A stretch of 64,000 nt of DNA from Propionicicella superfundia DSM 22317 (GCF_000423465.1 NZ_AUIA01000013.1:106446-170445); one strand, 5' to 3'; counted from the first letter of the stretch, positions 53,320 to 62,442 are shown. The notes: generated by a model from the sequence alone, not told the origin. Made by a program: numbers and translations.

Positions 53320-54207
53320 CTACCTCAGCGTCGCGTAGGTCGTGGCGGCCTCGGCGACGCGGTTGTTGTAGTCGGCCGAGTCGTTGTAGGCCGCAACGGC
53401 CGCGATCCAGCCCTCGGCCACGGTGAGATCGCCGCCGCCGGCCTCGCACAGGAGCACAGCGGCCGAAAGGGCGGCATCGTCGATCTGATTGATGTCCTTC
53501 GCGCCGTCCTTGTTCCCGTCCCGGGCGGCCTGAGCCCAGGTGGCGGGAATGAACTGCATCGGCCCGACCGCGCGATCCCAGGCGGTGTCCTGGTCGAGCC
53601 TGCCGTCGTCGGTGTCGGGAATCCTCGCCGTGTTCTGCGATCCGTCGAGAGCGATCCCGATGATGGTGGGGCTCGCCACGCCACGGTCGTCGATGCGGGC
53701 GCCGTTCATGGTGCCGTGCTCGGATTCGACCTTGCCGATGGCGGCCAGGGTGTTCCAGCCGATCCTGCAGCCCGGGACAGCCCCGGCGACAGCAAGGGAC
53801 GCCCCGGCGTAGGCGGCCAGCGCACGCTCGGGGATGTCGCCCTGTTCGGCGATGCGGGAGACCCAGGCGGGATCGGCGAGCTCGGAGATCGGAGTGTCCT
53901 GCCTGCCGGAGGCCGCACCCGCGTCGACCGCCGCGGCCGACGCGGCCGAGGGAGTCCGCGCGACCCCGCCCGCCGTCGCCGACACCGCCGGAACGGACGG
54001 GGCCGGGACGGACGCGCCACCGGCGGCGCCGATCGTTCCGGCGAGGAGCGCTGCTGCACCGAGGACGGCCAGCGTCACGGTCGTCACGGGCAGCAGTCGA
54101 CGCGTGCCCGTTCGCGGCGATGCGGATTCGGCCGCCACCGGGTCGGGAAGGACGACGGTGCCGTCGTCCCGGTCGCGGTGACGGGCGGGCGGAATCGGTT
54201 CGGTCAT
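53320..54207 (-). CDS. Secreted lytic transglycosylase (MltB/SLT-like)
   Basis: 295 aa from the ATG at 54207, overlapping the permease stop by four bases. A cytoplasmic head, then a membrane or signal helix (LLPVTTVTLAVLGAAALLAG), an Ala-rich linker, and a transglycosylase domain from about residue 125: the catalytic Glu in IGKVESEHGTMNG, AVGPMQFIPATWA and VAAYNDSADYNN. Cleaves peptidoglycan glycan strands. Its place in a metal-importer operon is odd; it may open the wall so the large anchored proteins can be inserted. Confidence 0.9.
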   Translation of the reverse strand: MTEPIPPARHRDRDDGTVVLPDPVAAESASPRTGTRRLLPVTTVTLAVLGAAALLAGTIGAAGGASVPAPSVPAVSATAGGVARTPSAASAAAVDAGAASGRQDTPISELADPAWVSRIAEQGDIPERALAAYAGASLAVAGAVPGCRIGWNTLAAIGKVESEHGTMNGARIDDRGVASPTIIGIALDGSQNTARIPDTDDGRLDQDTAWDRAVGPMQFIPATWAQAARDGNKDGAKDINQIDDAALSAAVLLCEAGGGDLTVAEGWIAAVAAYNDSADYNNRVAEAATTYATLR

Positions 54208-55166
54208 GAGCGGGCTCCACTGGTGGCGGGCTGAGGATCGGGATCCGTGTCGGCAAGGGACACGGCCGGCGCGGATCCCGACACGGCGCCCGGGTCGGCC
54301 GGGCGGGTGCGACGGCCCGGCCGTCCGGCCCGCGCCACAAGCCCCTGTCGCGGGGCGAACACCCAGGCGAGCAGAAACACCGCGGTGAGGACGAGCACGA
54401 TGGTTCCGCCGGTGGGCAGATCCCACGACCACGACACGTAGAGGCCGGTCAGGGCCGCGAGCCCGCCGATGGCCGGAGCGAGAGCCATCATGATTCCCAG
54501 CCGGTCGGTGAGCAGGCGGGCGGTGGCGGCCGGGGTGACGAGCAGGGCGAGCACGAGGATGTTGCCGATGGTCTGCACCGAGATGACCACCGCGAGGGTG
54601 ACGAGGACGTAGAGGACCAGATCGAGCCAGAACACCTGCACGCCGAGCGCCCGCGCCGATTCGCGGTCGAGACTGATGGTGACGAACTCCTTGTGCAGCA
54701 GGAACACCACCAGCAGCACGACCGCGCCAGTGATACCGACGACGTACAGGTCCGAGTCGGGGATGCCGGTGATGGACCCGAACAGGAACTGCTGCAGGCT
54801 TCCCGCATACCCGGGGGCCTGGGAGATGATGACCACACCGAGCGCGAAGGCGGCGACGAACAGGACCCCGATGATCGAATCCTCCTTCAGGCGCCGGTTC
54901 TGGGAGAACACGGCCACCAGGATCGCCGTCGCGATCCCCGCCAGCGAACCGCCCAGCACGAGGTTCCCGCCGACGACGAACGCAATGGCCAGGCCGGGGA
55001 AGACGGAGTGGGCGACCGCATCCCCGATGAAGGCCATGCCGCGCAGCACCACGTAGCAGCCGATCACCCCGCACACGATCGACGACATGACGGCCACCGC
55101 GAGCGCCTTCGGAAGGAATGCGAGCTCGGGATTGAGAAGGTCGCCGAGGAACTCGATCGGGCTCAT
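54204..55166 (-). CDS. Anchored-repeat-type metal ABC transporter permease
   Basis: 320 aa from the ATG at 55166 (MSPIEFLGDLLNPELAFLP). Eight or nine helices of the ZnuB/MntB (ABC-3) family: VVLRGMAFIGDAVAHSVFPG is the hallmark stretch; VTPAATARLLTDRLG is the C-terminal one. This subtype corresponds to TIGR03770, seen only with anchored-repeat proteins. It shares one base with the ATPase stop and overlaps the transglycosylase start by four bases. The last 50 residues are a polar tail not usual for ZnuB. Confidence 0.93.
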   Translation of the reverse strand: MSPIEFLGDLLNPELAFLPKALAVAVMSSIVCGVIGCYVVLRGMAFIGDAVAHSVFPGLAIAFVVGGNLVLGGSLAGIATAILVAVFSQNRRLKEDSIIGVLFVAAFALGVVIISQAPGYAGSLQQFLFGSITGIPDSDLYVVGITGAVVLLVVFLLHKEFVTISLDRESARALGVQVFWLDLVLYVLVTLAVVISVQTIGNILVLALLVTPAATARLLTDRLGIMMALAPAIGGLAALTGLYVSWSWDLPTGGTIVLVLTAVFLLAWVFAPRQGLVARAGRPGRRTRPADPGAVSGSAPAVSLADTDPDPQPATSGARS

Positions 55167-55933
55167 CAGGCGGCCGCCTGCACCATGCGCAGCAGCGCCG
55201 AGCCCGGCCCGATCCCGAACGTCCTCGCCCACAGGCTCGGATCGCCGGCCAGTTCGGCGGGCGTGCCTGACGCGACGATCGTGCGGTTGAGCAGGGCGAT
55301 CCGGTCGGAACCGTCCAGGGCCGAGAGGATGTCATGAGTCGTCATCAGCAGAGCGCGTCCTTCGTGGGCAAGATCGGCGAACAAGCCGGAGAGCAGTTCC
55401 TGGGTCGGCATGTCGAGACCGGTGAACGGTTCGTCGAGCAGCAGCACCGCGGGCTGGAGAGCCAGCGCACGGGCGACGAGCACGCGCTGCCGCTGCCCGC
55501 CGGAGAGCTGCCCGACAGGACGGTCCGCCAACTCGGTCATCCGCACCCTGTCCAGAGCGTCGGCGACCGCCTCCCATTGCGCGGCTCCGGGGCGGCGGGC
55601 CAGACCGAGCCGCCCGGTGAGCCCGGTCATGACGACGTTGGCCACGGAGATCGGGAACTCCCAGGCGAAGTCCAGGCGCTGCGGGATGTACCCGACCGGG
55701 ACCCGACCGGGCTTGGCGGGGCGACCCTCGACGGTGACCGCGCCCGCGGCGGGCTTCAGAAGGCCGAGAATCGTGCGCAACAAGGTGGTCTTGCCCGCCC
55801 CGTTCGGGCCGATCAGCCCGACCAGCTCCCCGCGGTGCGCCCGGAGATCGACCGAGTGCAGCACACGACGGCCGCCGAGATCGACAGACACCTTCTCCAC
55901 CGCCAGCGCCGCCGTCGTTCCGGTGTCGCTCAT
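55166..55933 (-). CDS. Anchored-repeat-type metal ABC transporter ATPase
   Basis: 255 aa. All ABC motifs intact: Walker A GLIGPNGAGKTTLLRTI, Q-loop YIPQRLDFAWEFP (the phrase common to ZnuC/MntA-type ATPases), signature LSGGQRQRVLVARAL, Walker B AVLLLDEPFTGLD and H-loop LMTTHDIL. Matches TIGR03771. It overlaps the upstream repeat-protein stop (ATGA, 55930-55933) and the downstream permease by one base, so the core transporter genes are translationally coupled. Confidence 0.95.
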   Translation of the reverse strand: MSDTGTTAALAVEKVSVDLGGRRVLHSVDLRAHRGELVGLIGPNGAGKTTLLRTILGLLKPAAGAVTVEGRPAKPGRVPVGYIPQRLDFAWEFPISVANVVMTGLTGRLGLARRPGAAQWEAVADALDRVRMTELADRPVGQLSGGQRQRVLVARALALQPAVLLLDEPFTGLDMPTQELLSGLFADLAHEGRALLMTTHDILSALDGSDRIALLNRTIVASGTPAELAGDPSLWARTFGIGPGSALLRMVQAAA

Positions 55934-57063
55934 GCGTCACCGCCTCGCGAGCCGTCGCGGCCGGGATCCGGGCCGGGGGCCTGTCCCGGATCCGCCGTCG
56001 ATCCCGGTTCGTCCGGACTCCCGCGGTCGCCCGTGCGGGCCGCGAGGATGCGGCGCCTGGCCTGGTTGCCACGGGCGATCGCGATCGCGAACCCGGTGAC
56101 CAACCCGACCGCGACGACGATGATCGCGCCGATCAGGACGGGCACCAGCGGGCCGGACGAATCCGTGTCGCGGTTCGCCGGTGCCGTCGCGTCCTGCGTG
56201 GATCCCGCCGTCGCCCCGGCCGACGCCGGGGCGGTGCTGGTCGGATCGTCCTCACCCTGCCAGGTCGCGGCCATCGCCTCGGCGGGGGATGTGGCGGTGC
56301 CGACCGCGAAGCGGATGAGCTGGGTGTCGGAGGCGTGGCTGCCGTCGACCAGGTCGGCCTCGGCCGTCAGCCGCAGCAGGTAGACGCCCGGCTTCGTGAA
56401 CACCCAGTTGGCGTGCGTGTGGGTGTTGACGTCGACCCACACCGGCTGCGCGTCCGTCTTCCGCGAATCCCACAGCACCTGCGGCGCTCCGAAGGAGCCC
56501 GACTGCAGGTAGGTGGTCACCACGCCCGGGCCCTGCACCCCGGTCAGCGACAAGGTGATCCCCCGGTCGATCGTCTTCATGACGTCGGGATCCTGAGTGT
56601 TCCAGCCCAGCCAGACCACGTCGGGGTTCTGCGTCTGGGGCACGACCCACACGGTCTCGCCGGGATCGGCGCCGAGGAAGGAGTATGCCTCGTCGTCGGG
56701 CACGGTCAGCTCGGCGGCGTCGACGACGTGGAAGACGGTCTCGTCCGGGTAGCGCCAGACGCTCTTCGCGTCCGCGTCGGCCCGGGCGACGTCGTCGTGG
56801 ATGAGGAACCGCCAGGTGCCGTCCTTCTCGAACTTCGGGCCCATGTCCACATGCCCGGTCTCCAGCACTCGCTCCCCGTGCACGATCGCCAGGTCCGGGG
56901 AGAGCGTCTGCTTGAGGTTCGGGTCGTCCGGCGGAGCCGTCTCCGCCCACGCCGCCGACGGCGCGAGCAGCGCCGCGCCGGCGAGGACGATGCCCAGGAC
57001 GCCCAGCACCGGCCGGCGCCGTCGGAGGGCGCGGGTACGTGCGGGCCTGTCAGCGTGCGTCAT
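55930..57063 (-). CDS. Membrane-anchored choice-of-anchor M repeat protein
   Basis: 377 aa from the ATG at 57063; more codons are open upstream but lack a signal. Signal peptide (VLGVLGIVLAGAALLAPSA, cut near AWAE), then one repeat: GHVDMGPKFEKDGTWRFLI about residue 70, VVPQTQNPDVVWLGWNTQD, GPGVVTTYLQSGSFGAPQV, and THTHANWVFTKPGVYLLRLT about 215. A Thr/Ala linker, a single C-terminal helix (PVLIGAIIVVAVGLVTGF) and a basic/acidic tail anchor it in the membrane instead of the wall. Its distance from the membrane would be intermediate between the lipoprotein and the wall-anchored members. Confidence 0.9.
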   Translation of the reverse strand: MTHADRPARTRALRRRRPVLGVLGIVLAGAALLAPSAAWAETAPPDDPNLKQTLSPDLAIVHGERVLETGHVDMGPKFEKDGTWRFLIHDDVARADADAKSVWRYPDETVFHVVDAAELTVPDDEAYSFLGADPGETVWVVPQTQNPDVVWLGWNTQDPDVMKTIDRGITLSLTGVQGPGVVTTYLQSGSFGAPQVLWDSRKTDAQPVWVDVNTHTHANWVFTKPGVYLLRLTAEADLVDGSHASDTQLIRFAVGTATSPAEAMAATWQGEDDPTSTAPASAGATAGSTQDATAPANRDTDSSGPLVPVLIGAIIVVAVGLVTGFAIAIARGNQARRRILAARTGDRGSPDEPGSTADPGQAPGPDPGRDGSRGGDA

Positions 57064-57113
57064 GTGTTCTTCTCTTCTCATCCGGTTCATCGGTCCTCGG
57101 TGCGCGGGCGGGA

Positions 57114-58739
57114 TCACGTGCCGCCGAGACAACCGAGCAGGGAGTCCGCGTTGAAACGCATCATCTGCACATAGCTCGTGACGTGTTCGTCGAACGTGTC
57201 GCCGTAGATCGCGCACACGGCGATGCCCTGCTCGGCAGCGACCTGGGTCAGGGTCGAGGACCGCGCCTTCAGATTGGGTTCCAGGAACACCGCGGGGATA
57301 TGCAGCGTGCGGAGCGTCTCGGAGAGCTTCTTGCGGTCCGCCAGCGACTCCTCGGCCGAGGGGTTCGGCGTGACGAACCCGGCCACCTGGATGTCGTAGG
57401 CGTCGGCCAGATACGCGAACGCGTCGTGCGTGGTCACCAGGTACCGGTTCTTCTGCGGGATCCTCGCGATCACGTCCCGCACGTAGCCGTCGGTGGCCTC
57501 CAACTCCGTCAGGTACGCCTGGGTGTTGGCCGCGTAGGTGCGCGCCCCGGCCGGGTCAGCCCCGATCAGGGTGTCCCGGATGAGCTGCACATAGGCCATC
57601 GCGTTGCGCACGTTCTGCCACAGGTGCGGGTCGATCTCGCCGTGCACATGCTTGCCGAGGACGGCCTGGGCGAGCTGGTAGATCTGATCGCCCGCATGCC
57701 CGAGGAACGTGTACTGGCCTCCGGCGGGAATCTCCGCCAGAGCCTTGGCCGGCACGTCGATCACCACCTCGTCGGCGGCGTACGCGTGCTGAGTGTGCTC
57801 GCCGCCACCCTCCGGGTCGTAGCGAACCTCGAGCGTGCCCTCGTCGAGGTTCGCCGCCAGGTCCGCGTGTCCCTTGTCGAGCACCACCGGGTCCGTCATG
57901 CCCGCCTCCGCGGCGGCCTCGACCGGGTTCACGCCCACCGCGAACGTGTAGGTGGCCTCGCCCAGGTCGGTCGGCCTGGACGTGTCGTCGACCCGAAGCT
58001 GCGCCGTGAGGGTGATCGTGTAGACGCCTGGCTTCGTGAACGCCCAGGAGAGATGCGTGTGAGCGTCCGCCGGCAGGCTCATCGTGTCGTCCTTGTAGCC
58101 GGTGGCGGCGTCGAACCCGTCGGAGGAGTCGAAGTACACGTCGGTGTCCCCGAACGTCCCGGTCAGATAGGCGTACACGTCCCCGGGGCCCGTGGCCGCC
58201 GTGGCCGAGAGGAGCACCTCGGAGGTGCGCGTGGCACCGTACTGCTCACCGTCGCCCTGTGCCCGCAACCCCAGCCACACGGTGTCGAGATTGACGTCCT
58301 CGACCAGCGGAATCAGCTCGGCGGCGTACTTGACCGACTCCTCCACCAGCGACACGTTCACCGCGTCGTCGCCGATGTTGGCGTCCAGGGTCTTGATGAT
58401 CGACTGCTCCTCCAGCATCGCGTAGTTGCTGAACGCCACATCGGCGTACACCACGTTGCGGGCGTCCCGCAGCGTCGGCTCGTAGGTGTGCGGGTCGCCG
58501 TTGTCCGGTACCAGGGAGACCACGTCCACCCGGTCGCCGCCCACGTGGGACACCAGATCGCGCAGGATGCCCGTGGTGGTCACCACCTGCAGCCGGTCCG
58601 AGTCGGCCGCCAGCATCGGCTTGGCCGCGCACCCCGAAACCAGCAACCCCACGGCGGCAAGCACCGCGAGGGACCGCAGCCCGCGACGGAGCCGGTGGTC
58701 GAGCGGACGCAATCCGATCACCGATGCCCAGCCCGTCAC
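57114..58739 (-). CDS. Metal-binding lipoprotein with permuted anchored repeat inserted
   Basis: 541 aa from the GTG at 58739, whose GTGA overlaps the upstream stop. Lipobox LLVSGC, Cys37. ZnuA/PsaA-type (cluster A-I) binding protein: likely metal ligands His84 (NGDPHTYEPT), His372 (GEIDPHLWQN), His438 (VTTHDAFAY) and Asp514 (YGDTFDEH). Between about residues 150 and 360, where ZnuA has a His-rich loop, lies an anchored-repeat domain in permuted order: GPGDVYAYLTGTFGDTD and DAHTHLSWAFTKPGVY (His227, His229) first, KGHADLAANLDEGTLE (His291) second. Matches TIGR03772. Length is nearly twice that of a normal ZnuA. Confidence 0.93.
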   Translation of the reverse strand: MTGWASVIGLRPLDHRLRRGLRSLAVLAAVGLLVSGCAAKPMLAADSDRLQVVTTTGILRDLVSHVGGDRVDVVSLVPDNGDPHTYEPTLRDARNVVYADVAFSNYAMLEEQSIIKTLDANIGDDAVNVSLVEESVKYAAELIPLVEDVNLDTVWLGLRAQGDGEQYGATRTSEVLLSATAATGPGDVYAYLTGTFGDTDVYFDSSDGFDAATGYKDDTMSLPADAHTHLSWAFTKPGVYTITLTAQLRVDDTSRPTDLGEATYTFAVGVNPVEAAAEAGMTDPVVLDKGHADLAANLDEGTLEVRYDPEGGGEHTQHAYAADEVVIDVPAKALAEIPAGGQYTFLGHAGDQIYQLAQAVLGKHVHGEIDPHLWQNVRNAMAYVQLIRDTLIGADPAGARTYAANTQAYLTELEATDGYVRDVIARIPQKNRYLVTTHDAFAYLADAYDIQVAGFVTPNPSAEESLADRKKLSETLRTLHIPAVFLEPNLKARSSTLTQVAAEQGIAVCAIYGDTFDEHVTSYVQMMRFNADSLLGCLGGT

Positions 58740-61700
58740 GAGGCGCCCGACGCCGACGCCGCGACGCCCTCCCAGCGACGTCTGCGCCACCACAGCCCGC
58801 CTGTGCCGACCGCTCCGAGGAGCAGCAGCCCGCCGAGGACGTCGAGCAGCAGGGGGACGGGATTGCCGTTCGCGAGTTCCTCGAACGGATTCGAGGCGCC
58901 TGGCCCCGGCACGTCCGAACCCTCCCCGGGCAGCTCCGCGGCAGCGACCTCCGCTGCCTCCGCCACGGCCTGGTCGGCCGCGACCCGTGCCTGGTCCGCA
59001 GTGGTGTCGACACCGGACCGAGCCCCGTTCGAGACCGCGCCGCACCCGGTGGTACTGGTCGTCACGGTGGTGGGATCGACGTCCCCGACGGCGATGGTCA
59101 GCACCTCGCTGTCGGAGGACGTCCGGCCCCCGGCCAGCCTCACCGACTGGGTGAAGTGCAGCCGGTACACGCCCTGCTTGCTGAACGCCCAATTCGCGTG
59201 CGCGTGCACGCCCAAGGCGATCGAGGACGTGCCGGTGCCGTCGAACACCAGATCCTGCACCCCGCTGAACGAGCCGATGGTGTAGACGGCCACGGTGCCC
59301 GGCCCCTCGACCTCGGTCAACGTCCAGGTGACGGCGCTCGACGCATTGCCGGCGTTGAGCAACTCGGTGGACCAGCCCAGCCAGACCAGGCTCTGCTCCT
59401 GGGTCTGCGGGATCTGCCACACCGTCGAGCCCGCGGCCCCGATCTGGGAGAACCCGGACGGCAGGGTGACCTTGCTGGAGGGTTTGAGCCACAGCACCGT
59501 CGACCCCGGATCCCGGTAGACCCGGGAGCCGGTCGAATCGTCCCCGATCAGGGATTCCAGCTTCCCGCCGACGATCTGCGCATTCCAGTCCATGTGTCCG
59601 GAGGACAGCACCGTCGACCTCGTCGGCGTGCACTCGGCCGCGGTGGTCCGCTTCTTCCGCACCGCGTCTGTGGCCGTGTCGGCGCCGGGGTTCGTCGTGG
59701 TGCCCTTGGCGACCGTGGCGCCGCCTCCGGACGTGTCCACGCAGTCCGCGCCTCCGTCGACCGCGCTGACCGGATCGACGTCCCCCACAGCGATGGTCAG
59801 GGTCTCGGTGTCGGACGACCTCTGCCCGCTCGCCAGCGTCGCCGACTGGGTGAAGTGCAGCCGGTAGATGCCCGCCTTCGTGAACGCCCAGTTCGCATGC
59901 GCGTGCACGCCCAGGTTGATCTGGTAGCTGCCGGCCCCGTCGAACACCATCTTCTCGATCCCGCCGAAGGCGCCCTGGAGGAACACCGACACCTCGCCGG
60001 GCCCCTCGACCCGATCCAGGTTCCACGTCACCGGGCTCGCGAGGTGGGAGGAGTTCACCAGCTCCGTCGACCAGCCCAGCCAGATCAGATCGGAGTTCTG
60101 CGTCTGCGGCCCCAGGAACACGCTCGTCCCCGCGGGAGCGACCCGCTCGTACCCGGCCGACAGTCTGACCTTGCTGGACGGTTTGAGCCACAGCACCGTC
60201 TCCGAGGGCTCCCGGAAGACCTTGCGGCCGGAGGAGTCGTCCCCGATCAACGACTGCAACCTGCCGCCTACGACCTGTGTCGAGTAGTCCAGGTGGCCCG
60301 CCGAGATGATCGTCGTCTCCGCCTCGCACCCGGTGGTGGTGTTCGGCGGCGGTGTCGTGCCGTTCCCGGGATCGTCGCCGGAGTCGTCACCGGGATCCTC
60401 GGGGGGCGTCACCAGGCTCAGCGCATCCCATCCGATCAGGTCACCCGAGTCGGCCTTCACCACCAGCTTGTGGGACCCGAGCGCGGAACCGGCGGGAAGC
60501 CGCACCTGGACCGCGCCACCGGAGTCGGCCTGCACCCAGCCCAGCCACGTCGTCGAGTCCAGCCACACCGACACCCACTGGCCGGCGTGCGAGGCACCCA
60601 CCTGGACGGTCACGAGCTGCCCCGGCGTGAACCCGGCATCGCCCCCGAGCACCTCGATGCCGCCCGTGGTCGCATCCGTCAACTGTGGCTCCGGCACCGG
60701 GGTGACGTCCTGCTCGGACGGCTCATCCGTGCGTGCGAAGCACGCCGCCGGGTCGATCCGGGTGACGTCGACCTCTCCGACCGCGATGGCGAGCGTGAAC
60801 GTGTCCGAGGCGTTCGTCCCGTCCGCCGACCTGGTGGACCGGGTGAAGCCGAGGCAGTAGGTGCCCTGCGTGGAGAACGCCCAGGACCCGTGCACGTGGG
60901 AGTTCTTCGGGATCTCGAACGAGTCCTTCTCCGTGATCCCGTCGCGTGTGTTGTACAGCACGTTCGGCGAGGACAGGCTCGTCGTGTACAAGGCGAACTC
61001 GCCGGGCCCGGAGATCCTGTCCAGGCTCCAGGTCACCCCTGTCTGCGTCGCGGCGACGGGTATCGCCTCGGTCGACCACCCCGGCCACAACAGTCCTGCC
61101 TGTTGCGTCTCGGAGACCTGCCACAGCGCGGATCCGGCCTCGCCGAGAAACGCGTACGCCTCGACGGCCGGGACCGTCGTCTGCGCTTCCGGCCGCACCT
61201 GCAACACGGTCGTGGCCGGGTCGCGGTAGGTGGTTCCCGCCGCGAGATCGGAGTCGTCCTTGATCCTCGTGACGAGCGTGCCGCCCTCGAGGAGGGAGGC
61301 GACATCGATATGTCCCTCGGTGATGATCGTCGCCCCCGACGCGGTCGTGCTGTGGTTCGGCACGTCCCACGCCGCCGGGTCGGGATCCGTCTCGTCCGAA
61401 CCGTCCCCGGCGTCCTCGTCGGCGTCGGCGCGGGGCGCCTGCTGGGTGCCACGCGCGGTCGCGGTGGCCCCGCCGCTGCCTGCCGGCGTTGCGACGGCGG
61501 ACGTGCTGCCCCGATCCGTCGAGGTGCCGACCGCCGGCACGGAGACCTCGACGGCGTAGTCGGCGGTCGAGGTCAGTGTCCGGTCGGCGGTCTCGCTCGT
61601 CCCCGTCGTCGTGTCGGCGCTGCCTGTCGGCGCGGATGCTCCGGTGTCTGCGGCCGAGGTCAGCTCCACCTCGGCGGTGAGTCGCAGGACGTAGTCTCCG

Positions 61701-62173
61701 GCGCGATCGAAGGCCCACGTGAGGGTGTCCGAACTCGTGCTGCCGATCGCCACTGCCCGGCCCGCCACCCAGTCCGTCCGGCTTCCGTTCCTGTCGACGA
61801 TCCCGATCCGGACGGCAGCGTCCTCGGGCGACGTCGTGATCTCGTAGCTCAGGCGTGCTCCGGCGAACGCCAGTCCGTCGGGGATCGAGTCCGTGTCGAC
61901 GAGCACCTGTGACGTCGAGGATTCTCCGGCCACCGCCGTGAAGACCGTGGTCGCCGGGTCGAGGAGCGTGCCGTTCTCGGCGGCGGTCACTGACAGGCCG
62001 GTGCGGTCCCCGACCAGGGCGGGAAGCGACGCCTGGGACAAGGCGACCCGGGTCGTCCGTGCGGGTTCTTCGGCGAACGACGCGGGGGCGCCGAGAGTGC
62101 CGCTCAGAAGCGCGGTCGTGACGCCGAGGGTGAGCAGGGAGAGGAGACGACGGGCGTGCAGAGTGCTGTGCAT
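58736..62173 (-). CDS. Large three-repeat ABC-transporter-associated surface protein
   Basis: 1145 aa. Signal peptide (LLSLLTLGVTTALLSGTLG). An N-terminal half-repeat-like region (30-160) is followed by three full repeats, each with G-H-x-D at the start and H-x-H near the end: GHIDVASLLEGG (about 287) to SHVHGSWAF (426); GHLDYSTQVVGG (626) to VHAHANWAF (758); GHMDWNAQIVGG (861) to VHAHANWAF (993). A beta domain (VLGGDAGFTPGQLVTVQVG) separates repeats 1 and 2. The C-terminus has one helix (LLLDVLGGLLLLGAVG) and WWRRRRW, so a membrane anchor. Corresponds to TIGR03773. First gene of the locus, behind a Zur-like box. Confidence 0.9.
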   Translation of the reverse strand: MHSTLHARRLLSLLTLGVTTALLSGTLGAPASFAEEPARTTRVALSQASLPALVGDRTGLSVTAAENGTLLDPATTVFTAVAGESSTSQVLVDTDSIPDGLAFAGARLSYEITTSPEDAAVRIGIVDRNGSRTDWVAGRAVAIGSTSSDTLTWAFDRAGDYVLRLTAEVELTSAADTGASAPTGSADTTTGTSETADRTLTSTADYAVEVSVPAVGTSTDRGSTSAVATPAGSGGATATARGTQQAPRADADEDAGDGSDETDPDPAAWDVPNHSTTASGATIITEGHIDVASLLEGGTLVTRIKDDSDLAAGTTYRDPATTVLQVRPEAQTTVPAVEAYAFLGEAGSALWQVSETQQAGLLWPGWSTEAIPVAATQTGVTWSLDRISGPGEFALYTTSLSSPNVLYNTRDGITEKDSFEIPKNSHVHGSWAFSTQGTYCLGFTRSTRSADGTNASDTFTLAIAVGEVDVTRIDPAACFARTDEPSEQDVTPVPEPQLTDATTGGIEVLGGDAGFTPGQLVTVQVGASHAGQWVSVWLDSTTWLGWVQADSGGAVQVRLPAGSALGSHKLVVKADSGDLIGWDALSLVTPPEDPGDDSGDDPGNGTTPPPNTTTGCEAETTIISAGHLDYSTQVVGGRLQSLIGDDSSGRKVFREPSETVLWLKPSSKVRLSAGYERVAPAGTSVFLGPQTQNSDLIWLGWSTELVNSSHLASPVTWNLDRVEGPGEVSVFLQGAFGGIEKMVFDGAGSYQINLGVHAHANWAFTKAGIYRLHFTQSATLASGQRSSDTETLTIAVGDVDPVSAVDGGADCVDTSGGGATVAKGTTTNPGADTATDAVRKKRTTAAECTPTRSTVLSSGHMDWNAQIVGGKLESLIGDDSTGSRVYRDPGSTVLWLKPSSKVTLPSGFSQIGAAGSTVWQIPQTQEQSLVWLGWSTELLNAGNASSAVTWTLTEVEGPGTVAVYTIGSFSGVQDLVFDGTGTSSIALGVHAHANWAFSKQGVYRLHFTQSVRLAGGRTSSDSEVLTIAVGDVDPTTVTTSTTGCGAVSNGARSGVDTTADQARVAADQAVAEAAEVAAAELPGEGSDVPGPGASNPFEELANGNPVPLLLDVLGGLLLLGAVGTGGLWWRRRRWEGVAASASGAS

Positions 62174-62328
62174 ATGCGGCTTTCCGCCGTGGCTGTGCCG
62201 CGGCGCGGTGGAGGGACCAAGGAATCGAGGGGACCGCGGGCACGGATGCGCCCGCGCCGGTGCGCCTAGGTCGCTTGCATGGCCTGCCTCGCTTCTACAG
62301 CACGCTGGTGCTGGCCGTGGCTACTTAA

Positions 62329-62343
62329 TGAGAATGAGTCTCA
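62329..62343. promoter_or_regulatory. Zur-box-like palindrome
   Basis: TGAGAATGAGTCTCA matches the actinobacterial Zur consensus TGAAAATGATTTTCA at 12 of 15 positions. A second palindrome TCATC-ACT-GATGA follows directly (62344-62356). Together they cover the predicted transcription start of the operon, a good repressing position. This predicts repression by zinc-loaded Zur and induction in zinc shortage. A Fur or Mn-type regulator is not excluded. Confidence 0.7.
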
Positions 62344-62358
62344 TCATCACTGATGAGT

Positions 62359-62387
62359 ATTACAGCAGCCGTTTTCTGGACTGTCAA
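62359..62387 (-). promoter_or_regulatory. Near-consensus promoter of the anchored-repeat operon
   Basis: On the minus strand: perfect TTGACA (62387-62382), 17-base spacer, TGTAAT (62364-62359). The start should be near 62352, inside the second palindrome. It leaves a 5' leader of about 180 bases. Confidence 0.75.
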
Positions 62388-62442
62388 GGCGCGCACCACG
62401 TCGCCGAGCGGCCCGCGATGGGCGAAGCAGACAGGGACAGCG

